In this document: positions 35,151 through 46,618 of the stretch, one piece after another | Layout: the number at the start of each line of letters is the position of its first letter | Numbering within the stretch: position 1 is the first letter of the stretch | Position numbers and translations under genes: made by a program | Notes under the pieces: model-generated | What the model was told of the DNA's origin: nothing | The model's database searches: none | The model's input: the letters and a program-made list of their open reading frames with translations, nothing else | Source: Lingula anatina | Lineage: Eukaryota; Brachiopoda; Lingulata; Lingulida; Lingulidae | Direction: 5' to 3' | DNA length: 64,000 nucleotides | NCBI RefSeq assembly: GCF_001039355.2 | Contig: NW_019775583.1 | Location: 120,579 to 184,578 of the forward strand

Positions 35151-38100
35151 TGTGTGCTTTTCCAGTTTGGGATTTCCAATTTTGTCCTACAAAGAGTAAT
35201 ATATTTTTTAATTAAAAGGATGACAAGATATATATCGGGCAATTGCTTATTCAGAGTACCCAGTACAAAATATTCTAGTTTTCTTTCTATCGTGAGTCCG
35301 CAATGTTTTTTCAAACTTCTGATCAAACATGTCCAAATATTTTGCACATGGACACAGTCCCAAAATAAGTGTTTCAGTGTTTCTTTTGACAAATGACAAA
35401 AGGTACATTCTGCTGACTCCCTTCGTTTGCTTTTGTATAGAAAAGAATTTGTACAAAAATCTTGTGGTTAATTTTAAACTAGAGGGCTTGTAGTCGAGTA
35501 TCGTCGGTTTGTTCAAACGGTGCCCCAAAAATCGCCCCCCCATATATCATCGTCGCTATGATAATGCAGAGTGGACTCCCAGCGATTTTGATATCTGGGG
35601 CACGTCTTTTTAAGGAACAATTTATAAAATACCTGTGATACTTTTTCATTCATCTGAATCAGTGAAATGTTTTCGTTTCTATCTTCTGTTATGTTACATG
35701 TATGACCATATGCCTTAATTAATTTTTTCCAATTTTGTGGTACGGAGTTTCTTATACTTAAGTGTTCGAGAAAGTTAAAGTTAGATTGATATTTTGCATT
35801 GATCTCATCTATAGTGTAAAACTCGCCTGAGGCATTAATCAAGTCGCATATAAAAAATACACCTTTATCACACCACCTTTTCCAATAATAGGGGGCATCA
35901 TTAATTCTCACGCTTTCGTTATACCAAATAGGTTGTGATAAAATGTCGCTTGTCGACTCTGCGGGGCTCTCTTGTAATTCTGTCCATGCAGAAATAACGT
36001 TTTTCCAAAATGGATTAAAAAAAAAAATTGTTTGTGAAAGGCCATTTTTCGTGAGATAGCAAAAATTACGTCACCCAATTTTTTCTAGGTTTATCTTCAA
36101 AAGTACTTTCCATGCGCTGCTGTGATTATCATTTAGATACTTTTTTACCCACGTAATTTTTAGGTATTTTGCTAAAAGCCTAAAGTCAGGAGCGCGCAGT
36201 CCTCCCTCTTCGTAATTTCTTTACATGGTTGATCTTTTTACTTTATCAATTGCGCTTCCCTAAATAAAAGCAAAAGTAATTTTTTCTAATTCCTTGAAGA
36301 AGCTTTCCTCGGGATTTGGTAAAACTGTGAGCATTTGTATTAGCAGTGACATAGCAATAGTTCGTACTACTACTATTTTACCTACCAAAGATAAAGTTCT
36401 AAAGGACCTATCATCGAGTACTTTTTTGTATTTATGAAGTTTTTCAGAGACGTTTTCATGATATATGTCTTCTTTGGACAAGTTGTATTTTATACCTACA
36501 AGTAGGAGCTTGAATTTTCCTTCAAGATTCCATTTTAGTTCTAGTTTGGTTTTTATTGTTTCCCTTTCCCCCCTTTTTGATCCAATCCAAACTGCCTCAG
36601 TTTTATTAAAATTGGTACGTAGCCCAGAACATTCTGCAAATAAGGTTATGATCTCCATAGTTTTTTTCCAGCGAAACTCTGTCATCACTTAATATAACCG
36701 TAGTGTCGTCTGCGTACTGACTTTTATTTCTTGCTCATGCTTTAATGCCGAACTGAGTAATTCCAATGATAAGATAAATAGATATGGGGACAGAGGATCC
36801 CCTTGTCTTACTCCTCTTTTGATATCAAAGAATTTGGACAAGTGTCCGTTATTTTGAATTGAACCTGAAATATCCTTATATAGTGTTCTAAACCATCTTA
36901 CTATTTCTTCCCCAAAATTATAAAACTGAAGTGTTTTTTCAATGAAAACCCATTCCAAAGAATCGAAAGCTTTTTCCATGTCAAGTAGTAGTAAAACTCC
37001 GGATATGTTTTCTTTTTCAGTTTTTTCTATCAAGTCGTTCACCAACCGAGTGCACTTCCCAATATATCGGCCTTTTAGAAATCCCAACTGCGTTTCACTT
37101 ATAATTCGACTGAGAAATGGTTTTATTTTGTTTGCGATACATGCGGACGCAATTTTATAGTCGACGTTTAATAAACTTATAGGTCTCCAATTATTTAAAT
37201 ATTCTTTCTTTTTCTCCCCCTTCGGTAGACATGTTATCAGGCCTTGTCTTTGTGATATGGACATGCTTTGTATTTCGTATGAGTATCGAAACGATCGTAG
37301 TAAATAGTGTTTTATGTCAGGCCAAAACATCTTATAAAATTCAGCGGTGAAACCGTCAATTCCTGGATATTTACCGTTTGGCATTTGTTTCAAAGCGGCT
37401 AGGCATTCTTGTTCTGTGATGTTCGCATCTATATTTTCATTTTCTCGCGAGAGTTTAGTGATATAGGGATTTTTATCGTTAAAGAAAATGTCAGAATGTT
37501 TTTTAATGATTTTAGTAGCTTTTGAGGAGTATAAATCTGCATAGTATCTTTTCTGTTCATTAACAATATCCTCAATTGCTTTAATTTCGGTTCCATTTTT
37601 AAGTATAAGTTTAGGAATGCTTTTATCAACATAGTTTCGTTTTTCCAAATTACAGAAATACTTCACACTTTTTTCACCCTCTACTTTCCACTTCGCTTTT
37701 GTTCTCATTATTATACCCTTTATTCTGTATTCTCTTAACTCTTTAAGTTCTGATTCCACCTTAAATATTTCACCCTTATCCAAATTTGTTCCAGTTGTAG
37801 CATATAAGATTTTTAGTCTTTCTTCTAGGTCTTTTTCAGCCTTTTCTCTCTCTTTCTTTTTCTGTGTGGAATATCGAATCGAGTTGCCTCTTATTTCGAG
37901 TTTCAACATCTTCAAAAGCAAGTGATCATTTATACTATACAAAGTTTCTGGACATTCAACAGTATTTTCTGTTCTATAGTCGTTTAAGACTTGTGTAATA
38001 GTTTCTTTTACTAGCAAAATGTAGTTTGGGTCTCCCAATAGACCGTTATTTAATTTCCACGTCCCTTTGCCTCTTTTCTGATTAGTAAATCTAAATTCTA

Positions 38101-38796
38101 TTGATATTGGTGAATGGTCAGAGCGGTATGCTAAATCAATGTCAGAATCAACTAAGTATTGCTGTAAGTCAGCCGAGATAAGAAAGTAATCTAGGCGACT
38201 TTGTTTGTGGTGAGGACCATGCCACGTATATTTGTTTTCGTAAGGATGTTGCTCTCTCCATGCATCAATCAAATCAAAAGTATTCATTAGTGATCGGACA
38301 GTTTGATTTAACTTTTCATTATTTTTATTCATGTAATTTCGCTTGTCCCTAAAGTAATCAAGCGGAACATTCCAGTCACCGGCGATAATAATCGTAGTAT
38401 TTCCAAGTACGCTTAGTTTCCGTTCGATGTTTTTGAAAAATTCCGGTGAGTCACTGTTAGGTCCATAAATTGCCGCGAGTGAAAGGCGCGTTTCTTGTAC
38501 AGTTATGTCCATGATGACAAAGTTCCCCTCAGGGTCTAATATCTTACTGTGTATTTTATATTGAAACGAATTTCGGAGAAGCACCATTACTCCCCTGCTT
38601 TTTGAAGAGAGTGAACTGAAAATTACATGTCCACCCCATTCATTTCTCCACATATCTTCGGCATTTTTCTCACTGTGTGTATCTATTAGCAGGGCTACGT
38701 CATATTTTTTCCTACACTTGTCAAAAAAGTCTCTCCTTTTACTTGATCTGAGCTCAACCCCCTGCAGTTCATACACCCTATTTTAATACTCGCCAT
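35144..38796 (-). pseudogene. L1-like LINE ORF2 (endonuclease and reverse transcriptase), frameshifted
   Basis: ORF2 begins at ATG 38796 (MASIKIGCMNCRGLSS), shifts frame within about 15 codons, then runs open at 36689-38776. It has endonuclease motifs (IAGDWNVPLD, SRLDYFLIS, YRSDHSPI) and reverse transcriptase motifs (LLLDMEKAFDSLEW, GVRQGDPLSPYLF). The catalytic YADD lies just after a further frameshift near 36720. Fragments continue at 36260-36688, 35513-35911 and 35144-35392; the last has the FWDCVHVQNIWTC block. At least four frame breaks make it inactive. The motif order is that of L1/Tx1-type elements. Confidence 0.85.
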
Positions 38797-39104
38797 GTTC
38801 AATAATTAGCAATAGGTAATGGTTATTATACTGATAATACCTCATCTGGTGTAAATAGTGATTTCTTATGAAACAAGTTATACTGCAATAAATTATCGTC
38901 TCTTGTATTCGAGTCCAGTATGCTCCCACATCCATACACTTAAACATACATACAACACTTCACGCCACATAGAGGTTACACTTACACACAATATTCTTCA
39001 TGGCTGATTCAATTACCAGTTAGAAAACCAGTGTCCATCGGTCAATACGATGCATTAGCATATATTTATAGTTAGTTCAATACACCGAATAAATGACATC
39101 TTGT

Positions 39105-39974
39105 TTATTTTCTTTTCTTTTTCTTTTCGTCTATTATGTCAAATATATCAAATTTAATCTTAGTCTCGCTGTTCTTTGCTTTTCCATAAACGTTCCCGTT
39201 GAAAAACCAGGCTTGTTCAATTGACTCATTTTCATTCAGCCTGTGTAGAAGTTCGATATTTAGTTTCGTCACATCGTCTGCAAGTTTGATTCCTTTTCCG
39301 GACTTCTTCACAGCTGATCGTTTTTTTTCATAATATGCGCTTTCACGTCGTTATTTGTCACCTTCACTAAAATCGGTCTCTCTTGGCCCTGTTTGCTTGG
39401 TATTCTGTGGACTGCTAAAAGCTCATCCATGTTCACCTTGACATCCACTTCTTGTTGGAGTAGTTTTGCCACTGTATTGATCGTGTTTTCATCTCTTAAC
39501 TCCTTAATACCATAAATTTTAATATTGTTTTTACGCGAATACTGTTCATTATAGATCGCTTTGATTTGTGCTGATTTCGACATTTGGCACGCCTCTTCCG
39601 CCATTTTTGTTAATTTTGCAATTTCCTTTTTATTTTCGTGTATTATTTCTTTCAGTAATTCGTTTTCAACGGTTAAATGGTCATATCCATCTTTCAAAAT
39701 CCCATACTTTTCATCAAATTTCTTCTCCAACTCTAATATATAGCCTCGACTCTATCATTTCCGTCATATTTTTCATCATTTCTTCTACCATACATTTTAC
39801 TTCTCCCACTTCACTTTTTATTGTTTTCTTTAATTCAGTTTTGATTTCCGTTAATTCGTTCATTATAAGAGGCGACTCTTCCCCACTAGAGTTGGAAAGT
39901 TCAGAAAAGAGGCGTTTTGTTCTTGATTCCGAGTGCGTCGCGTCATGGCCTTTCGCCTTGCTGGTTACACTCAT
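39105..39974 (-). pseudogene. L1-like LINE ORF1, frameshifted
   Basis: Three overlapping frames (39714-39974, 39308-39730, 39105-39311) join into about 290 codons: a Ser-rich start, a long coiled coil (ELTEIKTELKKTIKSEVGEV onward), an RRM-like segment (NNIKIYGIKELRDENTINTV) and a C-terminal domain with DDVTKLNIELLHRL, the layout of L1 ORF1 RNA-binding proteins. The second shift is in an A8 run at 39325. It lies about 310 bp upstream of ORF2. Confidence 0.8.
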
Positions 39975-40329
39975 ATTTGAATAGTTGGACCACGATCGTA
40001 ATGACTACTTGTAAGATGGCTATTGTAATTGTGGTTAACAGGGCTATTGGGCTTTCTCGGTATTGCGAAGTGTTCGCATGAGTTTGTAAGCAGTTCTCAG
40101 CGTATGCAACTAAGGTCATCGAATATCATCAATTCAAAGAAGTCCAAAAAAACGGTCTTTTCACAAAGTATAGTTTGAGTCAAATATTTCCATCGATGCA
40201 CGGTGTCTTCACGATACTGTCACTCACCCCGTACTTTTTTTTCTGGTGCGTGCATCCCTTGATCCGATGGCAAATTCCCGCAGCTCAGCAAACCACGTAC
40301 TCCGCCCCGTCAGCCATCTTACCTTCCCC
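39975..40329 (-). promoter_or_regulatory. 5' UTR of the L1-like LINE
   Basis: Read on the - strand the element starts GGGGAAGGTAAGATGGCTGA directly after the target-site duplication, so the 5' end seems complete. AAGATGGC fits the YY1-type core also found at the start of mammalian L1 5' UTRs. The remaining UTR is more GC-rich than its surroundings. Confidence 0.5.
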
Positions 40330-40534
40330 TAGAAACATATTATTTATCTGTTTTATGTTTCATTTTGGTCTGATGACATTCAACTGCAGATTCACTGCGG
40401 AGCAGTTCTATTTGATTGACGGAAATCTAAAATGGCCGCTGTTCGCTGGACCGGGTATTGCTGATATGGGTTATATATGCAATCAAGATCGTGCTGGCAA
40501 TACCGGTCTCTGGAACCTAGGGTAACCGGTAGTA

Positions 40535-40960
40535 GCAATCACTTTGAAAAGGCGGGGCTTTTTCTGAAACAAAGGTTTATTTTGCCAAACTGTTTATCCT
40601 TAGAAATGGCAGAAAATCTAGATAGAATTTTAATCGAGAGTGGACATTAGCCAGCAAAAAAGGGCAGTCCATACTAACCCCACCCCTACAACTCCAAACC
40701 ACATGCAGTTGTTTAACTTGGGTAAAAGAATACAAATAATATAACATATATATTGCACAAAGTACAGCATTATCTTTGTAGACTACCGTAAATGAAATCA
40801 TGAACAAAACAAAAGTTACGGGCTATCTTAATGGCTAACATACATGTAAATGTTACAGCTGCCCGACGAGTCTTTTATCGTTGACCCATGGAAACCAACA
40901 AGCAGCGTATGCATGTCAAATGATAATAAGGAGATACTATATTGTTAACACAAGCAGGAC
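40535..40960. other. Unit 4 shared flank, right of the insertion
   Basis: Continues the flank seen in units 1-3 up to the end of the LRR pseudogene. No gene. Confidence 0.6.
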
Positions 40961-42461
40961 TCAAATAAAATCATCAATTGTACAATAAATGTCTTCTTCA
41001 TTATGGCCGTCATCATATATTGTATCATATATTGTGTCATAAATGTCCAGGTTATCGTCACTGATACTGGGAATCGGAGGTGGAATATCGTCTGCTTTAT
41101 ACCCCCTTTACACTGGACGGCGTCCTTTCTGCGTCCTCTCTGCGACCATGAAATTTGGCAACGCTGTGGTCTTAATAAGGAGGCACGAGCATGGATTTTG
41201 TATCAGAATGAATGCTCAATGAACAGCAAGTTGTCGGCACGTAAAGTATTATAATTTTTTAACTCTCAAATAGGGCCGTACTGCTGGACGCAGAGAGGAC
41301 GCCGTCCAGTGTAAAGGGGGCTTTACTGATACTGGGGACCGGGTGTGGAATACTGTTTGGTACCGTTGAGGATTTTCGAGATCGGTCCTGTCTTCTCTTG
41401 CAAACGCACAACAGCGTTACTCCCGCCACTACGGGGATCAACACAGCTAAAAACACCCCAACTACCACGACTGTTGGCATACCGTTTTCTCTGTCTGTTT
41501 TCTTGATATTCTTATGGATGTTTACACACGTTCCTTCCTCTTCATGCGCCAAGTGTTTTAAAAATGACGCGTTGCAACGACAGTCCAAGTTATCACCGGG
41601 TCCAAAGTTTAGATGCAATGTATTTTTAGAGTTTACACTGATCTGAAAAAGTGGACATTTATTTAGAGATTCTGAATCCTGGTGACTGAGATTTGACAAA
41701 TCAAGCTGTGCTAACAATGACATATCTGGTGGTATGCTTATCAATATGTTCCCAGACAAAAACAGCTTTTCAAGATTTTTTAGACTGCGGAAAAGAGAAA
41801 AGTTAAGAAGACGGGTGAAGTTATTTCTTAAAAACAGATATTGCAAGTCTCTTAAATACATTATTCCAGGTGGAACCTCTTTAAGTAAGTTGCCATCCAT
41901 ATTAAGATCCCGTAAAACGGTGAGATTCTGAAAGGCTTGCGGATCTACTGCTCTAATTGAGTTGTCGGCCAAGTGTAAACGCTCAAGACTGGTAAGGTAT
42001 CAAATATCGAAGGGCACCTGCGTGAGTCTGTTCCTCATGAAAGACAAAGTTTCAAGACGCTGAAGATTTTGCAATAATCCAGGTTCGACATCGCGTATCC
42101 AATTCATGGAGAGAACAAGGCTGAAAATATGAACCAATCCTCTCACCTGTGACGGCACTTTTTCAAGGAAAGTGCCGTACAATGAGAGCGATCTTAGGTT
42201 TTTCAAGTCACCCAGCGCTGTCGTGTTTTTCAGTTTAACTCCGGACATAGCGAGCATCAGGATGACACTTTTGTTAACAAATGTTGGAATTGTCCGTATA
42301 TCTTTGCAATAAGTCTGGATTCCCAGTATCCCATCTAGTTTGACGCTGAGACAAGAACAGGGTGGCAGACAATGATCTTGCACCAGGGTCACTGCTACCA
42401 TCACATGGACTGCTAAACCCAAAGCAGCACTCTTTAGAACGCCCTGTCCTGTGAACAGCAT
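40961..42461 (-). pseudogene. LRR receptor copy D, pseudogene
   Basis: Same gene as B and C with two independent lesions. Codon 154, CGA (Arg) in A, B and C, is TGA here at 42000-42002, a CpG-type transition that ends the frame after 153 residues. The reading frame is otherwise unbroken through 41259. Second, a 221-bp element (41100-41320) splits the cytoplasmic tail after PSISK and replaces the ITAM-like end with an unrelated 17 residues. The displaced tail remains at 40961-41099 on the far side. It would give only a secreted N-terminal LRR fragment if translated. Paralog-like differences at LRR surface positions are still visible. Confidence 0.9.
41100..41320. mobile_element. MITE inserted in the tail of LRR copy D
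   Basis: Ends CCCCCTTTACACTGGACGGC and its exact reverse complement; the perfect match extends to 24 bp and, with mismatches, to about 36. CTTTA is duplicated at 41095-41099 and 41321-41325. The empty site GCTTTACTGATAC is visible in copies B and C. Confidence 0.9.
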
Positions 42462-42711
42462 GACGGAAACAGCCTATCGGGTAAATTTTTTGCTCAATTG
42501 TTTTTCAGATTTATGACTTAAATCCTGTCTGATTAAAGCGTTAATGTATGATCGTGGATTATAGCAATCTACTCTTCTGAAGGACCGATTTGTTTCGTTG
42601 ATGAGCAACTTTCTGTTTCTAGCGATCTGTTATATTTCTAACTGAAGCTGTTGGTCACAGATTCATGTGACACTACAGCATAGAGGAAATGGTAGATTAA
42701 ATTTCAAATAA
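42462..42711. promoter_or_regulatory. Proximal 5' flank of LRR copy D
   Basis: Conserved counterpart of the flanks of the intact copies, although the gene is dead. Confidence 0.3.
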
Positions 42712-42979
42712 GGGCTCATGCCCGATAAAACTATTGTTCTTCATAGTTAGATCCATTTCTGCAGGGTTTGTCGATGAATGCAATCACATTAACTGATTGA
42801 CAGATTGACAAGACTCCACCTGGCATTGAGTAGAATGATAAAAAAGCTGGTGATTACACACGTAAATTGGGAACAAGAGGGGCGTGTTATAATCTCCAAT
42901 CTGATTGCGTAATTCAGCAAGAGACCCCGAAATTTGGATCGATCTCCGTAAAACGGCGTTTTTAATGGTAATGAATCCT
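42712..42979. mobile_element. MITE upstream of LRR copy D
   Basis: Same element and position as in units 1-3. Confidence 0.65.
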
Positions 42980-43678
42980 AAGACCACGGGCACACCTTGT
43001 GTCCATCAAATTAAGGTTATTTTTGTATCTAAAAAATACCTTAACAAACATAACTCCTGCATTAGAATTATGTTTAATCCACCCCCAATGTCATGTCGGC
43101 AGGCAGTAGATTGTATTGCAATGGTGCTTCTGATACTGCGTCCAATATACCAGCTTTGGCAATCTGATCGGTAATACTTATGTAACACGAACAATATGAA
43201 TTGCATTTAACACTGACATTAATTATTTCACGGAAATCACGAATCGGATGCCATAAATCACAAAACGTTGTAGTGTTGGGTTGTGATTGATATCGTCTGT
43301 CATTCAAAAGACAGTCATAATGGCTCAGAGATTAATATTAGTGTTAATTGAAACTTTAAAAGCATTTCACACATTCGACACGGTGGGTAATGCCTCAGTT
43401 GCACCTGAATCTTCTATAATAATCACCTGACGAAAAAGAATACACATTTCAAGGGCTAACTGAGAAATTTGGAAATGCTTTGATGAATGACATAAAATAA
43501 TGTAAAATTATGCAAAGTCTTCTGAACTTTTTTATGGAATTTCAAAGACGTAAAAGATATATAGACGTATCAATATCCATTATTATCATCGTTCAGTCTG
43601 CTTTAGTCTAATCGATGTTCCGTGTTGTGCGTGTGTATTGATTTCGGCAGGCCTGCCTCGGGGGGCAGGGGGGGGGGG
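42980..43678. other. Unit 4 distal flank, cut by gap
   Basis: Matches 12577-13220 and ends in a G-rich run before the N at 43679. The minisatellite expected further on is not present. Confidence 0.55.
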
Positions 43679-43679
43679 N
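43679..43679. other. Assembly gap (single N)
   Basis: Left: unit 4. Right: sequence matching unit 2 flank at 20109, then sequence shared with 51901 onward. Confidence 0.9.
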
Positions 43680-45379
43680 TTCATACTTTCGGTAAGGTGT
43701 GTAATGCCTGAATTACACCTGAATCTCCTATAATAATAACCTGACGAAAAAGAAATACATACTTCAAGGAATAACTGACAAATTTGGAAATGGTTTGATG
43801 AATGACATAATATAATGAAAAATTATGCCAAATCTTCTTAAATTTTTTTATGGAATTTCAAAGACGTAAAATATATATAGACGTATCAATAACCATTATT
43901 AGTTTCGTTCAGTCTGATTTAGTCTAATCGATGTTCCGTGTTTTGCAAAGTATTGATTTCGGCATGCTTGCCCAGAGGGGCCTGTTCTTCGGTCAGGAAT
44001 GTGCTAATGTTCAACGAATAGAACCATCGGGATTTGTATATATATGTAACATTTTTTAAATTTGAGCCTTTTTTAAATAAACCTTCTGACCAAGAACCTA
44101 CGATATACCGCCACTCACCCGTGCCAGATAAAGTGTGGGTCGGGGAAAAGTAAGTTAATTCTCTTATTTAGAAATGACATCCAATTAGAACTGTTCAGAT
44201 TTTAAAACTTAACGTTTTTGTTGTAAGAGAGATTTTAAATGCTATTGTTCGACATAAGAAATTGCCTATTGTAAATGTCTACCATGCAAAGGAATTACAC
44301 AATATTTATATAAAAAATCTAATGATTTTTTTTTCAATCTTACTTTGTAAAGCTGTTCATTTTGAATAGTTTTTAGTGTTTTCACATATCAGATATCATC
44401 TGCCCACTTGTTATTGAAACAGATGGCCACTTCTCATCTTTATGAAACGTAAAAGCCTTTTGCATTTTTCCCGTCAGAGATCTTTCACTATATTTCACTA
44501 TTCCTTCAGTAAGCGCGTTCTAATGAGAACCATATGCGGTGAAAAAAGTGTTAGTTCCTCAACCAACGTTGATCCACCAGTGATTGAGTAAAATTGCACA
44601 ACTGTTCATATTTTAATATTAAAATTAATTAATGTTCATATTTTTAATTAAAGTTAAGTACAGGAAAGGCAGTTACAGAATAAAACAGCAATAAAATGGT
44701 GTTTACTAACAAACAAACAGGGTAAAAAATTAACATTTTTTATTCAGTTTAAAACAAAATATAAATCAATGTATATGTTGTATAAAATTTGTCAATCCCC
44801 ATCCGTACAACGGGCCGAATTATGTCATTTGAAGCCCTTGTGGGATTGTGGTCACTTAGAGATCAAATTGCTGTCCACTCCCACAAGTGTAACGGTATCA
44901 CTGCGTTGGACACCTGATTAAAAGTAACATATGGTGCACCTGAAATCTAAAAAGTATAGGCATACAGTTTCAAAATGTTCATCATGTAGAAACTTTCTTC
45001 AAAAACTTAAAAAGCAGTTCAACATTCAGTTGTTGTGCTTTTGTATTTTTTCTCTTTTTTCATCTATATATGAGACGCAGATATTTACTCGAACCAATAC
45101 TATGAATACACTAAAATACACCAGCCAATAAAGTAAAAGCATGAAAAACGCATGCTTACAATAGGAGCGAGTGTTATCGATGGATAATGTACAATGGTAT
45201 CGCTGCATAAACAGCTAAAAAATCTTTCACAAGGAGCACATTCACAAAGAGTTAAACTTAAATTAAAATTACTTTATCTAATTCTAAACCAAACTGGACC
45301 ATAATCCATAAATGATATAAACGCAATTCTTAAAAGCAATTACCATAATGTAAATACTACAAGTTGCTAAATATCAAGA

Positions 45380-45442
45380 CTACAGAGCATAAACTTTGAC
45401 CATAAAAGATGTAGAGTCTTCTTCAACCCGCTCTTCCATTGG
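45380..45442 (-). CDS. Possible last exon of TRPC, haplotype copy
   Basis: After TTTCTTTCAG a 20-codon frame starts PMEERVEEDS and ends VYAL before TAG. It is identical in the other version at 53229-53291. It does not join in frame to the exon before it as assembled. Confidence 0.3.
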   Translation of the reverse strand, partial: PMEERVEEDSTSFMVKVYAL

Positions 45443-45804
45443 CTGAAAGAAAAATGGGTAGAAATGGTAGAGGTCAGTTACACAAGATAATATATCCTTA
45501 CTTTACGATAAATGGCTACACTGTACAGTAAGAATGAGTTTGAAACTATAAAACAAAACTTTCGACCAAAAAGTTGGAGTTGGCTTTCAGAACGAAATTC
45601 TAGTCCATTTTGAAAGAAAATTAAGTAACAGTAGTTTACATTATTGCAATACTGCGTATTGTGTATAACATGAAACGTGTAATATGCCAGAGAGCACCCG
45701 TACAATCAGGGACATGATGATTTTATGCAGAAAGAAACTCATTCCCAATTCGATATTTTCTTTCACGAGTACCTGTTGGTCCCTCCGTCTGTGTTGGTGT
45801 CAAA

Positions 45805-45921
45805 TCATTTTTTTTTCTCTCCCTCTGCTGCTTTCTTGCTGTACCTTGCTATAAGCTTAGCCATGAGGGCCCGATATCTAATGTCGAAGTGGCGCCGTTT
45901 TTTATCCTTTCCATTAATTTC
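45805..45921 (-). CDS. TRPC C-terminal exon, haplotype copy
   Basis: Counterpart of 53652-53771. Here it starts with Glu and ends in three Lys before TGA, because the A run has nine bases instead of seven. Confidence 0.65.
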   Translation of the reverse strand, partial: EINGKDKKRRHFDIRYRALMAKLIARYSKKAAEGEKKK

Positions 45922-46353
45922 CTGAAGCAAAAAGATGTTAGAATGCCTTAAAATATAAACAATGGCCGCGGCTAATTGACAGTGAACCTAGAGAACACGC
46001 AGGCAAGTCCTGGAAGCCATATGCAGAAGACACGGGTCAGTCTCAACAGATATAATGGTTCCATTCTCCCCGATCTATGCCTGGCTTTCTTAAGACAGTA
46101 CGTGAGGGGGGGATTAATAGTTGCTATTTGACTGGGTATAGCCTCCATGCCGATATTCTGAAGGAAATCGAAATATTGGGGGTAGTACTAGCCGTCAATA
46201 TATTAGCCGTGAGTGAAGAAAAATTACTATATGTTAACCTTGATATGACAGTAAAAGCCATGTGTATGATTCGAGATAGAACATCGCCCCTTTCAAATAG
46301 CATTATCTTTATTTATTTTCAATCATTTTAAATTGATTAAAGTCATAAAGCAC

Positions 46354-46512
46354 CTTTTCACTGGGTCCCTTGCATTTCTTTCTGATAAAAAGAAAAAACA
46401 ACCATTTGGGGCTGGGGATTAAGTTAAAGGGGATGGGGAGAGTAGATCCTTCCCCTATATACTCTAACCATAACCTTGTCCTGGCAACCTTCCATTCGAT
46501 GTCTGCGTCGTC
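46354..46512 (-). CDS. TRPC exon with TRP box, haplotype copy
   Basis: 159 bp, same boundaries and coding sequence as 54204-54362 ([11 protein letters not shown] and [10 protein letters not shown]). Confidence 0.8.
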
Positions 46513-46618
46513 CTGTAAAGATATAGAATTAAGGAATTACAGCATGTTTGGTGTAGGAAGCAGGAAGTTGGTGCTTTAATTACGGAGATAATGTATAATA
46601 CTGTTCCTCTTGGTTAAC

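Larger units (their letters stand above)
32556..40344 (-). mobile_element. LINE block flanked by one 15-bp target-site duplication
   Basis: TAGAAACATATTATT stands at 32556-32570 and 40330-40344. Between them, read on the - strand, are an apparent 5' end, ORF1, ORF2 with endonuclease and reverse transcriptase of an L1-like family, then without visible tail the 3' half of a different LINE, ending in an (AAT)n-type tail at 32571-32590. A single duplication around the whole suggests one integration event. Confidence 0.75.
32035..40527. mobile_element. Outer insertion: DNA-element-like sequence interrupted by LINEs
   Basis: The unit flank breaks at 32034 and resumes at 40528 with GGTAGTA on both sides (32028-32034, 40528-40534). 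The empty site CTGGTAGTAGCAAG is seen in unit 2 near 16703. Without the LINE block the inserted sequence is about 0.7 kb (32035-32555 plus 40345-40527). Near its ends are ACCCTGAGTGTCAGAG and, reverse-complemented, ACCCTAGGTTCCAGAG (12 of 16 identical), which could be degenerate terminal repeats. The - strand frame in the left part (32044-32448, 134 codons) is not recognised. Confidence 0.6.

Noticed and set aside
42000-42002. Selenocysteine or programmed read-through at the TGA of copy D
   Set aside because: All other copies have CGA (Arg) here, and copy D also has a transposon in its tail, so simple pseudogenisation is the better explanation.
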